This document shows, piece by piece, positions 36,531 through 44,970 of a stretch of DNA of 64,000 bases. The notes beneath the pieces are model-generated. The model saw only the letters and a program-made list of their open reading frames with translations. It was not told where the DNA came from and made no database searches. Made by a program: the position numbers and the translations under genes. Position 1 is the first letter of the stretch. The number at the start of each line of letters is the position of its first letter. This DNA is from Minwuia sp048007105 (GTDB taxonomy: Bacteria > Pseudomonadota > Alphaproteobacteria > Minwuiales > Minwuiaceae), in the NCBI RefSeq assembly GCF_048007105.1, contig NZ_CP180352.1:1364001-1428000 (forward strand). Reading direction: 5' to 3'.

Positions 36531-37864
36531 GCGGCTTCGCCGGCCACTGCACTGCGCCCGAGGCATCGCTCGGGCGGCAGCCAGATCCGCGCCGTGGTGC
36601 CTTCGCCAGGTGTGCTGACGAGGGTCAGCGTGCCACCGTGCAGACGGATCAGGGCTTCGCTGAGCGGCAGGCCCAGGCCGGTCCCGTCCTTGCTGAGTTC
36701 GGCGCCCGAGACGGCGCGGCCGAAGGTCTGCATGACCGTCGCCAGATCCTCCGGCGCGATGCCGGGCCCGTTGTCGGTCACCTCGATCGACAGCCCGCCG
36801 TCATTCACGGTTGTCACCCGGACCAGGATGGCGGTTCCCTCGGGCGCGAACTTGGAGGCATTGCTCAGCAGGTTGAGCATGACCTGCTTCAGCTTCAGCC
36901 GGTCGGCCAGAATGTCCTGCGTTCCGGCGATCAGGCGGGTCTCGACGGTCTGCCGGCGGCGGGTTGTGATCGGCTCGATCATTGCGACGGAGTCGCCGAT
37001 CAGCGCATCCGCAGCCAGCCTTCCATCCTGCAGCGTTTCGGCCCCGGCCTCGATCCTCGAAAGGTCCAGCAGGTTGTCGACGATCTGGAGCAGGTGGTGG
37101 CCGGACTCGCCGATCAGCGAGACATATTCCTCGTTCTTCTTGCTGCCGACCGGGCCGAAGGCCCTGATCTTGAGCATCTCCGAGAACCCGATGATGGCGT
37201 TGAGGGGGGTCCGCAACTCGTGGCTCATGTTGGCGAGGAAGGACGACTTGATCTTGCTCGTCTCCTCGTGTCGCAGCACTTCGAGCTCAAGTGAGCGTTC
37301 CCGGGCGCGGCTGCGGATCATTCTCTGACCCATTATGCCGGCCCAGACCGAGAGCCATAGAACCATCAGAACGGCGAGGCCGATCGGGACGATATAGAGC
37401 TGTGTGATCTGGGGCAGAGGCGTCTTCATGCACCGGTGCAGAAGGATCAGTTCCGCGCCGTCGGCGCCCAGCGGCTGCCGATGCCAAACGAAGCGATTGT
37501 CGCCGCGGTCGATCCGGTGCTCGTAGGCTGGAGCGTTGACCCATTGTGCGCGCGTTTCGACGACCCGGTCCAGAATGTCGGCGCTGTCTGCGTCCGTGAC
37601 CCTCGTCTCGACCAGGCCGGCTGGAGACAGGATCGCAGCCTGCAGATCCGGGGAACCGAGTAACGGGTATCGGGACAGATCGACGGTGGCGAACCCGCCG
37701 GTTTCGGCGTCGGCCGCTATCCGCTGTCCGATTGACTTGAGGACACCGCGCTGGTGAAGCGTGCTGATGGCCTCGGCATTCTGATAGGCGATGACGCCCA
37801 GAAACCCGAAACAGACCAGACCCAATACCGCTGCAACCAGCGCAATGCGCGCCGCAACAGGCAT
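36527..37864 (-). CDS. membrane sensor histidine kinase
   Basis: 445 residues from ATG 37864. Two membrane helices (IALVAAVLGLVCFGFLG; IVPIGLAVLMVLWLSVWAG) frame a periplasmic domain of about 150 residues. H-box MSHELRTPLNAIIGFSEML, N-box LLNLLSNASKFAPEG, DNGPGIAPEDL and GTGLGLPLSEALI are intact. It follows the DUF2892 gene with a TGATG overlap. No response regulator is nearby. Confidence 0.9.
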   Translation of the reverse strand: MPVAARIALVAAVLGLVCFGFLGVIAYQNAEAISTLHQRGVLKSIGQRIAADAETGGFATVDLSRYPLLGSPDLQAAILSPAGLVETRVTDADSADILDRVVETRAQWVNAPAYEHRIDRGDNRFVWHRQPLGADGAELILLHRCMKTPLPQITQLYIVPIGLAVLMVLWLSVWAGIMGQRMIRSRARERSLELEVLRHEETSKIKSSFLANMSHELRTPLNAIIGFSEMLKIRAFGPVGSKKNEEYVSLIGESGHHLLQIVDNLLDLSRIEAGAETLQDGRLAADALIGDSVAMIEPITTRRRQTVETRLIAGTQDILADRLKLKQVMLNLLSNASKFAPEGTAILVRVTTVNDGGLSIEVTDNGPGIAPEDLATVMQTFGRAVSGAELSKDGTGLGLPLSEALIRLHGGTLTLVSTPGEGTTARIWLPPERCLGRSAVAGEAA

Positions 37865-38082
37865 CAGGCGGTCCGGGACCTCGTGCTCAGGCCGGCGGCC
37901 CAGTAGACGGGACAATGGCCCAGCAGACCGGAGACAAGGTTGAGCGCGCCGAATGCGCCCAGGGCCCATGAGACCAGATCGTTGGCGATCAGGGAGCGGT
38001 CGACAAACCCCGCATAGAGCAGCGCGACGCCCACGAGCACCCGTGCCGCCTGATCGATGATGTGCATGTTCTTTTTCAGCAT
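37864..38082 (-). CDS. DUF2892 (YgaP-like) small membrane protein
   Basis: 72 residues from ATG 38082: two hydrophobic helices (ARVLVGVALLYAGFV and LVSWALGAFGALNLVSGLLG) and the conserved CPVY. DUF2892 proteins are often linked to rhodanese or sulfur handling. It overlaps the downstream histidine kinase start by one base, so they form a unit. Confidence 0.8.
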   Translation of the reverse strand: MLKKNMHIIDQAARVLVGVALLYAGFVDRSLIANDLVSWALGAFGALNLVSGLLGHCPVYWAAGLSTRSRTA

Positions 38083-38170
38083 CTTGTCTTCTTTCCGGAG
38101 TCCGACTTCCCCGCCGGATTGCGAAGCTAGAATCGTGCCATTAACCCGGAGTAAATGATCCGGTTCCGGA

Positions 38171-38806
38171 TCAGTTGCGGCGGCGCTGCTCCTGCCGCCG
38201 CCGCCAGTCGGTCTCGCCCTCGACGATGGTCCACTGGACCACATCCTTCATCACGTCGCCGATGGCCCGGTCCCAGGCGCGGACGGTGGCGTCCATGCTC
38301 TCGCCGGTATCCGGCACGGCGGTCTCGAAGCTCCGCGACGAGACGATGATCTGCCGGGGCTGCTTGATCAGCTTGGCGTTCAGGCGGACCCGCACCACGC
38401 CGCCGTTCATCCGTTCGGCCTGGAACTCCCGGATCTCGGTCAGCAGGCTGTAGTCGGCGCGCAGACCGATGGCCTGGCGGCCGACCGCGACGATGGTGCC
38501 GCTGTTCTCGAAGCTCTCGACCAGCAGGGTCTGCACCATGCGCGGCACGCGTTCGGTCCAGCGCACGTCCTTGAAGTATTTCAGCTCCAGCGGCGTCGGG
38601 CGGAACGCGATGCTGGAGGAGTTGAGGCCGCCGGCCGCCAGCGGTTCCTCGATCACGAGCTGCCAGCTGACTTCAGGCAGCTGCTGGCTGAACGTGCTCT
38701 TCGGCGACAGGTTGTAGAAGGTCGACGGCGCCTGCGGCACGGGCAGGATGCTGCCGCACGCGCCCAGAACCAGGGCCGTCGCCATCACCGTCAGCCAGTG
38801 TCTCAT
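38171..38806 (-). CDS. ABC-type transport auxiliary lipoprotein (PqiC/MlaD partner)
   Basis: 211 residues. Lipoprotein signal peptide with lipobox VLGAC, then a YmbA/PqiC-like domain (PSTFYNLSPKSTFSQQLPEV, RVPRMVQTLLVESFENSGTI). Overlaps the mlaD stop (ATGA). Likely the outer-membrane-side component of the Mla-like system. Confidence 0.87.
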   Translation of the reverse strand: MRHWLTVMATALVLGACGSILPVPQAPSTFYNLSPKSTFSQQLPEVSWQLVIEEPLAAGGLNSSSIAFRPTPLELKYFKDVRWTERVPRMVQTLLVESFENSGTIVAVGRQAIGLRADYSLLTEIREFQAERMNGGVVRVRLNAKLIKQPRQIIVSSRSFETAVPDTGESMDATVRAWDRAIGDVMKDVVQWTIVEGETDWRRRQEQRRRN

Positions 38807-39813
38807 TTGTCCCGCTCCACTTCGCTGCCCTGCACGCCCAGCAGCGACTGAGCCCCGCCGGATTCAAGCCGTTCCGTCAGTCTGGAAATCGATGCGATCA
38901 GCAGCCGGCCCTCATTGATGAAACGCCGGAACTCCCAAAGCCCGTCATTGGCGAAGCTGTCCAGATCACCCTCGTTGTTCTCGACGATCCGGGCCAGCGC
39001 GCCGGTGACCGCAGCCAGATCGGCGCTCGCCTGTTTCAGTTCGCCCAGCATCGCGCCGCCGTCCCGGGTGACCATCTGGTCGATGCCCGCCAGCGCGCCG
39101 CGCCCGACGGCCAGCGTTTCGGAGGCGTCGTCCAGCACCACATCGACGCGGCCGACGACCTTGCGCGCCTCCTGCATGGTGGCGGCGATGTCCGCGGCGC
39201 TGCTCTCCAGCGATTTCAGGACGTTGTCGATGCTGGCCTTCTGTCCGGAGATGGTGCCGGTCAGGGTCTTCAGGTCGGCCAGGATGCCCTGGATCGACTG
39301 TTGGTTCTCCGGTCCCAGGATGCGGGCCAGGTTGTCCGTGACGCGGATTGCCTTGTCGAGCAGCTCCGGCGCGCTGGCGAACAGGATCTCGATATCGCCC
39401 TTCTTCGAGGGGATCACCGGGATGCGTTCGTCGGAAATCTCGCGGAGGGGTTTCGCCCCGGCCTCTGCGCCCTCGATATTGACGAAGACCACGCCGGTGA
39501 TGCCCTGGGGTTTCAGGGTCGCGACGTCGCCTTCCCGGATCGGGGTCTTGCCGTCCACCTCGACCACGGTCAGCGCCTTTGACGGATCCTCGGGATCGAG
39601 CCCGATATCGGTCACCGAACCGATGCGGATGCCGCGGTAGCGGACATCGCCCCCGACGCCGAGACCCGCGACCGAACCTTCGAAATGGATCTGGTAGAGC
39701 CGGGTCTCGCTGTCGAGATCGATCTGGGCGAGCCAGATGGCGAAGCCGAAGAAGGCGAAGGTGATGATCAGGACAACGCTGCCGATCAGGATATGACTTG
39801 CGCGCGTTTCCAG
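38803..39813 (-). CDS. mlaD: MlaD-family MCE lipid-binding protein, apparent CTG start
   Basis: 336 residues. MCE protein: one N-terminal membrane helix, an MCE domain (GSVAGLGVGGDVRYRGIRIG, SVTDIGLDPE) and a long helical C-terminus. Its N-terminus reads LETRASHILIGS, where family members start METRA. CTG at 39811-39813 is therefore the start, seven bases after a perfect AGGAGG. No ATG/GTG/TTG is available nearby. It starts just after the mlaF stop. Confidence 0.9.
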   Translation of the reverse strand: METRASHILIGSVVLIITFAFFGFAIWLAQIDLDSETRLYQIHFEGSVAGLGVGGDVRYRGIRIGSVTDIGLDPEDPSKALTVVEVDGKTPIREGDVATLKPQGITGVVFVNIEGAEAGAKPLREISDERIPVIPSKKGDIEILFASAPELLDKAIRVTDNLARILGPENQQSIQGILADLKTLTGTISGQKASIDNVLKSLESSAADIAATMQEARKVVGRVDVVLDDASETLAVGRGALAGIDQMVTRDGGAMLGELKQASADLAAVTGALARIVENNEGDLDSFANDGLWEFRRFINEGRLLIASISRLTERLESGGAQSLLGVQGSEVERDK

Positions 39814-39815
39814 TG

Positions 39816-40589
39816 TCAGCCCTCCTTCGCCGCCTGCGCGGCGCGCGCCCGCGGTCCGTGGAAATAGTCCTGCAGCCAGGGGTGTTCGTGACGCTCCAGC
39901 TCCTCGATCGGCGCGACGATCAACACCTTCTTCTCGGCCAGAACGGCGACACGGTCGCAAATCGCATACAGGCTGTCCAGATCGTGGGTCACCATCACGA
40001 CCGTCAGCCCCAGCGTGCGCGACAGTTCCAGCGTCAACTGGTCGAAGGCCGCCGCGCCGATGGGATCGAGACCCGCCGTCGGTTCGTCGAGGAAGACGAT
40101 TTCCGGGTCGAGCGCCAGCGCCCGCGCCAGTCCGGCGCGCTTGCGCATGCCGCCCGACAGCTCGGACGGGTATTTCCTGCAGGCGTCATAGGGCAGCCCG
40201 GCCATGCTGATCTTCAGGCCCGCCAGTTCGTTCATCAGCGCCTGCGGCAGATCCGTGTGCTCGCGCATCGGCGCTTCGACGTTCTCCGCCACCGTCAGCG
40301 AACTGAACAGCGCTCCGTCCTGAAACAGCACGCCCCAACGCTGCTCCACGCGCCGACGAGCCGCCTCGGACAGGCGGTCCAGTCGCTGGCCGAAGACCTC
40401 GATCGTGCCTTCGGCCGGGGTCAGCAGGCCGATGATGGCCCGAAGGAGTACCGACTTGCCGGTGCCGGAGCCGCCGACGATGCCCAGGATCTCGCCGGGC
40501 ATCACCTCCAGATCGAGACCGTCATGGACGGTCTGCGGGCCAAAACGGGTCACCAGTCCCGAGACGCGGATGATCGGATCGTCCGCCAT
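39816..40589 (-). CDS. mlaF: ABC transporter ATPase, MlaF type
   Basis: 257 residues. Walker A GGSGTGKSVLLRAI, signature ELSGGMRKRAGLARAL with the Arg-rich form typical of MlaF, Walker B PEIVFLDEPTAGLDPI, switch His in MVTHDLD. Energises phospholipid transport across the inner membrane with MlaE and MlaD. The start overlaps the mlaE stop by one base (TGATG). Confidence 0.93.
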   Translation of the reverse strand: MADDPIIRVSGLVTRFGPQTVHDGLDLEVMPGEILGIVGGSGTGKSVLLRAIIGLLTPAEGTIEVFGQRLDRLSEAARRRVEQRWGVLFQDGALFSSLTVAENVEAPMREHTDLPQALMNELAGLKISMAGLPYDACRKYPSELSGGMRKRAGLARALALDPEIVFLDEPTAGLDPIGAAAFDQLTLELSRTLGLTVVMVTHDLDSLYAICDRVAVLAEKKVLIVAPIEELERHEHPWLQDYFHGPRARAAQAAKEG

Positions 40590-41734
40590 CAGACGCCGAC
40601 CAGATTGAAGAAGATCGAGAACAGGGCATCGACCACGATGACGATGAAGATGCCCTCGACCACAGCGCGGGTGGTCTGCCGGCCAAGCGATTCGGCGCTG
40701 CCTTCCGTGCGCAGGCCCTCATAGCAGCCGACCATGGCGATCAGCGCGCCGAAGACCGGCGCTTTCACCAGGCCGACCATCAGCGCCGAAAGGGGGATGG
40801 CGTCGCCCAGCCTCTCGGCGAACAGCGCCGGCGGAATGTCCAGCGCCAGCCAGGCCATCAGCCCGCCGCCGATCAGACCGCTGATATCGGCCATGAAAGC
40901 CATGGGGCACATCATCAGGCTCAGCGCCAGCACGCGTGGCAGGACAAGGACTTCCATCGGGTCCAGGCCCAGCGACTTCAGCGCATCGACCTCCTCGTTC
41001 ACCTTCATGGAACCGATCTGCGCGGCGAAGGCGCTGCCGGAGCGTCCGGCGACGACGATGGCCGTCAGCAGGATGCCGATTTCCCGCAGGACCGAGATGC
41101 CGATCAGGTTGACGACGAAGATCTCGGCGCCGAAGCGCTGCAACTGCGCCGCGCCCTGGAAGGCCATGACAATGCCGACGAGGAAGGAGATCAGCATGAC
41201 GATGGGGAAGGCGCTCAGCCCGGCGTCTTCCATGTGCCGCACCGTGGCGGTGAGCCGGAACCGCTTCGGCCGCATCGCCGTGCGCGCCCAGACCTCGCAG
41301 ACCGCCCCCAGGAAGGCGATCATGCCGACAGCGCGCCGGGCGCCTCGCTCAGTGCCGCGGCCCAGACGGGCGAGGGTCCGTATGAGCGGATTGCTGGCAA
41401 CCGGCAGTTCTGCGGGCGGCCCCTCGGCCGCGGCGACCCGCTCGATCAGGCTGCGGTACCGTTCGGGGCAGTTCTCGATGCCGGCGCCGGTCCGGTCGGC
41501 CAGCTTGACCAGCAGATGCGCGCCCGAGGTGTCGAGACGGCGCAGTGCGCCGAGATCGATGATGCCGGCGCTGCCGGTCGCCGCGATCGCGCTGTACAGC
41601 TTCGGCGCGTGCGCGACGGTCCAGTCGCCCTCGGCCATCAGCCGTCCGCCGCTTTCGGGAACCAGCCGGCCCTCGCCGCCTTCAGGTTGCGCCGAGAGGC
41701 GATTGCCGCTGTATTGACCGCTCAAGTCACTCAA
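40589..41734 (-). CDS. mlaE: MlaE-family permease with N-terminal STAS-like domain
   Basis: 381 residues. N-terminal about 100 residues form a STAS-like domain (GIIDLGALRRLDTSGAHLLV); the rest is the MlaE permease with five helices and the signature VVAGRSGSAFAAQIGSMKV NEEVDAL. A fused STAS domain replaces the separate MlaB of enterobacteria. TTG 41734 is the likely start, with GGAG upstream. First gene of the operon mlaE-mlaF-mlaD-lipoprotein. Confidence 0.92.
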   Translation of the reverse strand: MSDLSGQYSGNRLSAQPEGGEGRLVPESGGRLMAEGDWTVAHAPKLYSAIAATGSAGIIDLGALRRLDTSGAHLLVKLADRTGAGIENCPERYRSLIERVAAAEGPPAELPVASNPLIRTLARLGRGTERGARRAVGMIAFLGAVCEVWARTAMRPKRFRLTATVRHMEDAGLSAFPIVMLISFLVGIVMAFQGAAQLQRFGAEIFVVNLIGISVLREIGILLTAIVVAGRSGSAFAAQIGSMKVNEEVDALKSLGLDPMEVLVLPRVLALSLMMCPMAFMADISGLIGGGLMAWLALDIPPALFAERLGDAIPLSALMVGLVKAPVFGALIAMVGCYEGLRTEGSAESLGRQTTRAVVEGIFIVIVVDALFSIFFNLVGV

Positions 41735-41778
41735 GAACCGCAGGCTCCGGGCCGGGGACAGACTCGCAGGGTTCTAGC

Positions 41779-42558
41779 ATGCCGCGCTTTTCCGCCAACA
41801 TCGATCTGATGTTCACCGAACGCCCCTTCATGGAGCGTTTCGCCGCCGCAGCCGCCTGGGGCTTTCCGGAAGTCGAGATCCTGAACCCGCATGCCCACGA
41901 CACGGCGGACATCGTTGCGGCGGCGAAGGCGGCCGGCGTTCGGGTCACGCTGATCAACACGCCGATCCCGCGCATGGCCGACGGCGACCGCGGCGCCGGC
42001 GTCGATCTGGCCACCGCGAAACGCAGCGAGGACGAGGCGCGGCAGACGGTGGAGACGGCGGCGGCGCTCGGCGTCATGGGCATTCACGTGATGGCGGGAC
42101 TGGCCGACCGGGGCGACGCAACCGCCGAAGCCGCCTTCGTCGATCATGTCCGGCGCGTCGCCGATCTGGCCGCGCCGCACGGCATCCGCGCGATGCTGGA
42201 ACCGCTGAACCCGGTCGATTTTCCGGGCTACTTCCTGAACGACGTGGATCAGGCCCTCCGGCTGCGCGACCGCATTGCCCGTGACAATGTCTGGCTGCAG
42301 TTCGATTTCTACCACTTCCAGATCATCCACGGCGATGTGGTCCGGCTGTACCGCCAGCATGTCGCCGATGCGGGGCATATCCAGATCGCGAACCCGCCGG
42401 ACCGGCGCGAGCCCGGCGCCGGCGAGCTGGACTACCGCTTCATCTTCGACGTGATCGACGAGAGCGGATGGACCGCCCCGGTGAGCCTGGAATACCGGCC
42501 CAGCACGACGACGGAGGAAAGCCTTCGCTGGGCTGCGGACTACGGCTACGCACTCTGA
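41779..42558 (+). CDS. hydroxypyruvate isomerase-like TIM-barrel protein
   Basis: 259 residues, xylose isomerase-like barrel of the Hyi family. Candidate metal ligands are E in AMLEPLNPVDFPGYF, D in LQFDFYHFQIIHGD, H in ADAGHIQIANPPDRREPG and E in VSLEYRPSTT. It may interconvert hydroxypyruvate and tartronate semialdehyde, but neighbours do not support a pathway. Confidence 0.87.
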   Translation: MPRFSANIDLMFTERPFMERFAAAAAWGFPEVEILNPHAHDTADIVAAAKAAGVRVTLINTPIPRMADGDRGAGVDLATAKRSEDEARQTVETAAALGVMGIHVMAGLADRGDATAEAAFVDHVRRVADLAAPHGIRAMLEPLNPVDFPGYFLNDVDQALRLRDRIARDNVWLQFDFYHFQIIHGDVVRLYRQHVADAGHIQIANPPDRREPGAGELDYRFIFDVIDESGWTAPVSLEYRPSTTTEESLRWAADYGYAL

Positions 42559-42619
42559 AGGCATGTTCTCACGCCGCCTTGAATTGCAGTGCGAAGCGGC
42601 CCGCGCGATAGGGAAGGCT

Positions 42620-43030
42620 ATGCGTGTGCTGACCTTGCTGATGGCCGTCCTGCTGCCGTTCTGCGCTCTGGCGGAGACGGGCGTGATGTCGCCCGATGCC
42701 GCCTGGCGCAAGGCGGAGGCCGGCGAGTTGCTGATCATCGACATCCGCACCCCGCCGGAGTGGGCGTGGTCCGGCACGCCGCGTGGCTCGGCGCGCGTCA
42801 ACTGGCTCCAGCTTTCCGGCGAGGAGGGGTTCCTGAAGGACGTGCTTGAGGTCACGAACGGGGACAGGTCCCGTCCTCTGGCGCTGATCTGCGCGTCCGG
42901 CGGGCGCTCGAGCAGCGCCGCCGCCTTCCTTGCCGCCAACGGGTTCAGCCAGGTCGCCGACATCGGCGAGGGCATGGGCGGCAGCCGTCAGGGACCCGGC
43001 TGGCTCGCCCGGAAACTGCCTCTGGAGTGA
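42620..43030 (+). CDS. exported rhodanese-like protein
   Basis: 136 residues from ATG 42620. Signal peptide (LTLLMAVLLPFCALA), rhodanese fold with the active Cys C91 in ALICASGGRSSSAAAFL and an N-terminal IIDIRTPPEW motif. Periplasmic sulfurtransferase or sulfur carrier; partner not clear. In-frame sequence from 42563 lacks sense. Confidence 0.87.
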   Translation: MRVLTLLMAVLLPFCALAETGVMSPDAAWRKAEAGELLIIDIRTPPEWAWSGTPRGSARVNWLQLSGEEGFLKDVLEVTNGDRSRPLALICASGGRSSSAAAFLAANGFSQVADIGEGMGGSRQGPGWLARKLPLE

Positions 43031-43133
43031 CCGCCCTCGCAGAAATCCGCCGCCTGCTGCACTGCGCCATTGCGTTCCGCGCGGCGCGACCCAAATAAGC
43101 CGACAATCTGGAACAATTCCAAGGTAATGACTG

Positions 43134-43520
43134 ATGCGCTCCTTCGCCCTTGCACTCTCGCTGGTCTTCCTCAGCCTGCCGGCGCTGGCCGATGACGGCG
43201 ACCCGCAGACGGGCGAGGAGATCTTCATGCGCTTCTGCAAGCAGTGCCACATGCCGATCCCCGGCGATCCGCTGGCGGCGCCGAAGCTGAACGGCATCAT
43301 CGGCAGGCCTGTCGGAGTCTTCCCCGGCTATGAATATTCGGACGCCTTCAACGAGAAGAAGGCGGAAGGCATGATCTGGACGGAGCAGAACCTGCGCGAT
43401 TTCCTGCGCGATCCCCGCGGATACATCCCCGGCTCGATCATGGTGTTCGAAGGACTGAAGCGGTCCAGCCATCGCGACGACATCATCGCCTTCATCAGGA
43501 CGCTGCCGGAAAAGGAATGA
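43134..43520 (+). CDS. class I c-type cytochrome
   Basis: 128 residues with a signal peptide (LALSLVFLSLPALA). Heme site C35-K-Q-C38-H39; Met ligand likely in GSIMVFEGL. Pattern of mitochondrial-like cytochrome c (LNGIIGRPVGVFPGYEYSDAF). It depends on the ccm system at 20-28 kb for heme attachment. Paralogous with the cytochrome at 44.0 kb. Confidence 0.92.
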   Translation: MRSFALALSLVFLSLPALADDGDPQTGEEIFMRFCKQCHMPIPGDPLAAPKLNGIIGRPVGVFPGYEYSDAFNEKKAEGMIWTEQNLRDFLRDPRGYIPGSIMVFEGLKRSSHRDDIIAFIRTLPEKE

Positions 43521-43604
43521 CCCGCTGAACGAAGGCGGGCGCCGCAGCGCCCCGTGTGCTCCAATGCCGTCCGGGGGGGCCCTGGAGCGAGGCGGAACAA
43601 AGAG

Positions 43605-43967
43605 ATGGATGAAGGCGGCGCATCGCATTTCAGCGCCATCGACATGGCGCTGCTCGGCTGCTTCTTCATCAGCTACAGCGTGCTCGCGCTGATCCAGGTC
43701 GCCAATCTCTTCGGCAACCGCTTCATCGTTTTCGGCGCCATTGCCGCGGCGACGGCGATTGCAGCGCAGGGTTTCGCGCTGGCCGATTTCTCCGGCTTCT
43801 GCGCCGAACAGTCCAGCGTCATCATCTGCAGCAGCGAACCGCACGGGCTGACCCGCTTCGGCACCGTCTGGGTCTATGTCTCGGCCGCCACGCTGGCGAT
43901 GTACGCCGTCGTTCAGGCCATCCGGGCGTTCAAGGCGCACCGGGGGCGCGGCGGGCCGGTGGCTTGA
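43605..43967 (+). CDS. small membrane protein of unknown function
   Basis: 120 residues with three hydrophobic segments (MALLGCFFISYSVLALIQVA; FIVFGAIAAATAIAAQGFAL; VWVYVSAATLAMYAVVQAI). Two Cys lie in the loop FCAEQSSVIICSS. It sits between the two cytochrome c genes, so it may be a membrane partner of them. Not recognised. Confidence 0.6.
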   Translation: MDEGGASHFSAIDMALLGCFFISYSVLALIQVANLFGNRFIVFGAIAAATAIAAQGFALADFSGFCAEQSSVIICSSEPHGLTRFGTVWVYVSAATLAMYAVVQAIRAFKAHRGRGGPVA

Positions 43968-44035
43968 CCTCGATCAATGCCGTGGGTGAGTGGTGTTCCC
44001 ATGCTGGGTGGAACGTGCAAGCGAGGGGAGACCGC

Positions 44036-44419
44036 ATGAGACATCTGGCCATCGTCTGCAGCCTCGGCCTGGCCGTGCTGCCGCAGGCCGCCGCCGCGGA
44101 CGGCGATCCGGAGAAGGGCCGGGAGATCTACGAGGCGTGCAGCTACTGCCACGATCCCCTGCCCAACCGCACCATGGCCGCGCCGGATCTGGGCGGCGTC
44201 ATCGGGCGTCCTGCCGGGGCGCTGCCGGGCTTCGAATATTCGGACGCGCTGAAGGACCTGAAGACGCGGGGCGTCGTCTGGACAGAGGAAAACCTCCACG
44301 ATTTCATCCGCGACCCGAGGGGATACGCGCCGGGTACGGTGATGCCGTTCAAGGGTGTGAAACGGAAGTCGCTCCGCGACGATCTGTTCGCCTATCTGAA
44401 GACCCTGCCTGTCCGCTAG
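44036..44419 (+). CDS. class I c-type cytochrome
   Basis: 127 residues from ATG 44036, after GAGGGGAG. Signal peptide ends AAAA. Heme site C35-S-Y-C38-H39; Met in GTVMPFKGVKR. It shares the layout GRPAG-LPGFEYSDAL and DFIRDPRGYAPG with the cytochrome at 43.1 kb: a tandem duplication with a membrane protein gene between. Confidence 0.92.
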   Translation: MRHLAIVCSLGLAVLPQAAAADGDPEKGREIYEACSYCHDPLPNRTMAAPDLGGVIGRPAGALPGFEYSDALKDLKTRGVVWTEENLHDFIRDPRGYAPGTVMPFKGVKRKSLRDDLFAYLKTLPVR

Positions 44420-44568
44420 GCGAGGCGGCGCGGGCCATTCCCGCTTCGGTTGCGCCCGCGTTTTCCCGCTTGCAAACGCCGAGGCGCTGGCCGCCTAATC
44501 TGCCCGGGGACACCCGGTTCCGGCTGCAGCGGCGGTCGCTGCAGGGGGCCGATTTCGAGGACATGGGA

Positions 44569-44892
44569 ATGAAGAAACTGATCGCCGCCCTTGGTCTGGC
44601 GTCGCTTGTCAGCACCGGCGCAGCCGCCGAGGACATGTACTTCCTGCTGATCAACGAGAGTTCTGCGGACATCGTCGAGTTCCATGTGTCGCCGCCCAGC
44701 GCGGGCACCTGGTCCGACAACCTCATCCCGGTCGGCTATGTGCTGCCCGCCGGCAACGAGGTCGAGGTCGCCATCGAGGACGGCCGCGATCATTGCGAGT
44801 ACGACATCCGCGCCGTCTTTGCCGACGGCGGCACCTTCGAGGAATACGGCGCCGACCTCTGCGATCTGGGCAGCTGGACCTTCACCGACTGA
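44569..44892 (+). CDS. small exported protein of unknown function
   Basis: 107 residues from ATG 44569 (ATG 44563 two codons upstream is an alternative). Signal peptide (KKLIAALGLASLVSTGAAA), then a beta-rich domain (YFLLINESSADIVEFHVSP, GNEVEVAIEDGRDHCEYDIR, ADLCDLGSW) with two Cys that could form a disulfide. I have seen this pattern in alphaproteobacterial hypothetical proteins but know no function. Confidence 0.7.
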   Translation: MKKLIAALGLASLVSTGAAAEDMYFLLINESSADIVEFHVSPPSAGTWSDNLIPVGYVLPAGNEVEVAIEDGRDHCEYDIRAVFADGGTFEEYGADLCDLGSWTFTD

Positions 44893-44970
44893 CCGGTTTC
44901 CTTCCCGCGCCGCGCCGTCCACAATCGGCGCCGGCCGGCTGAAGACCGGCGCGGCAGGGGAGGAACGACG

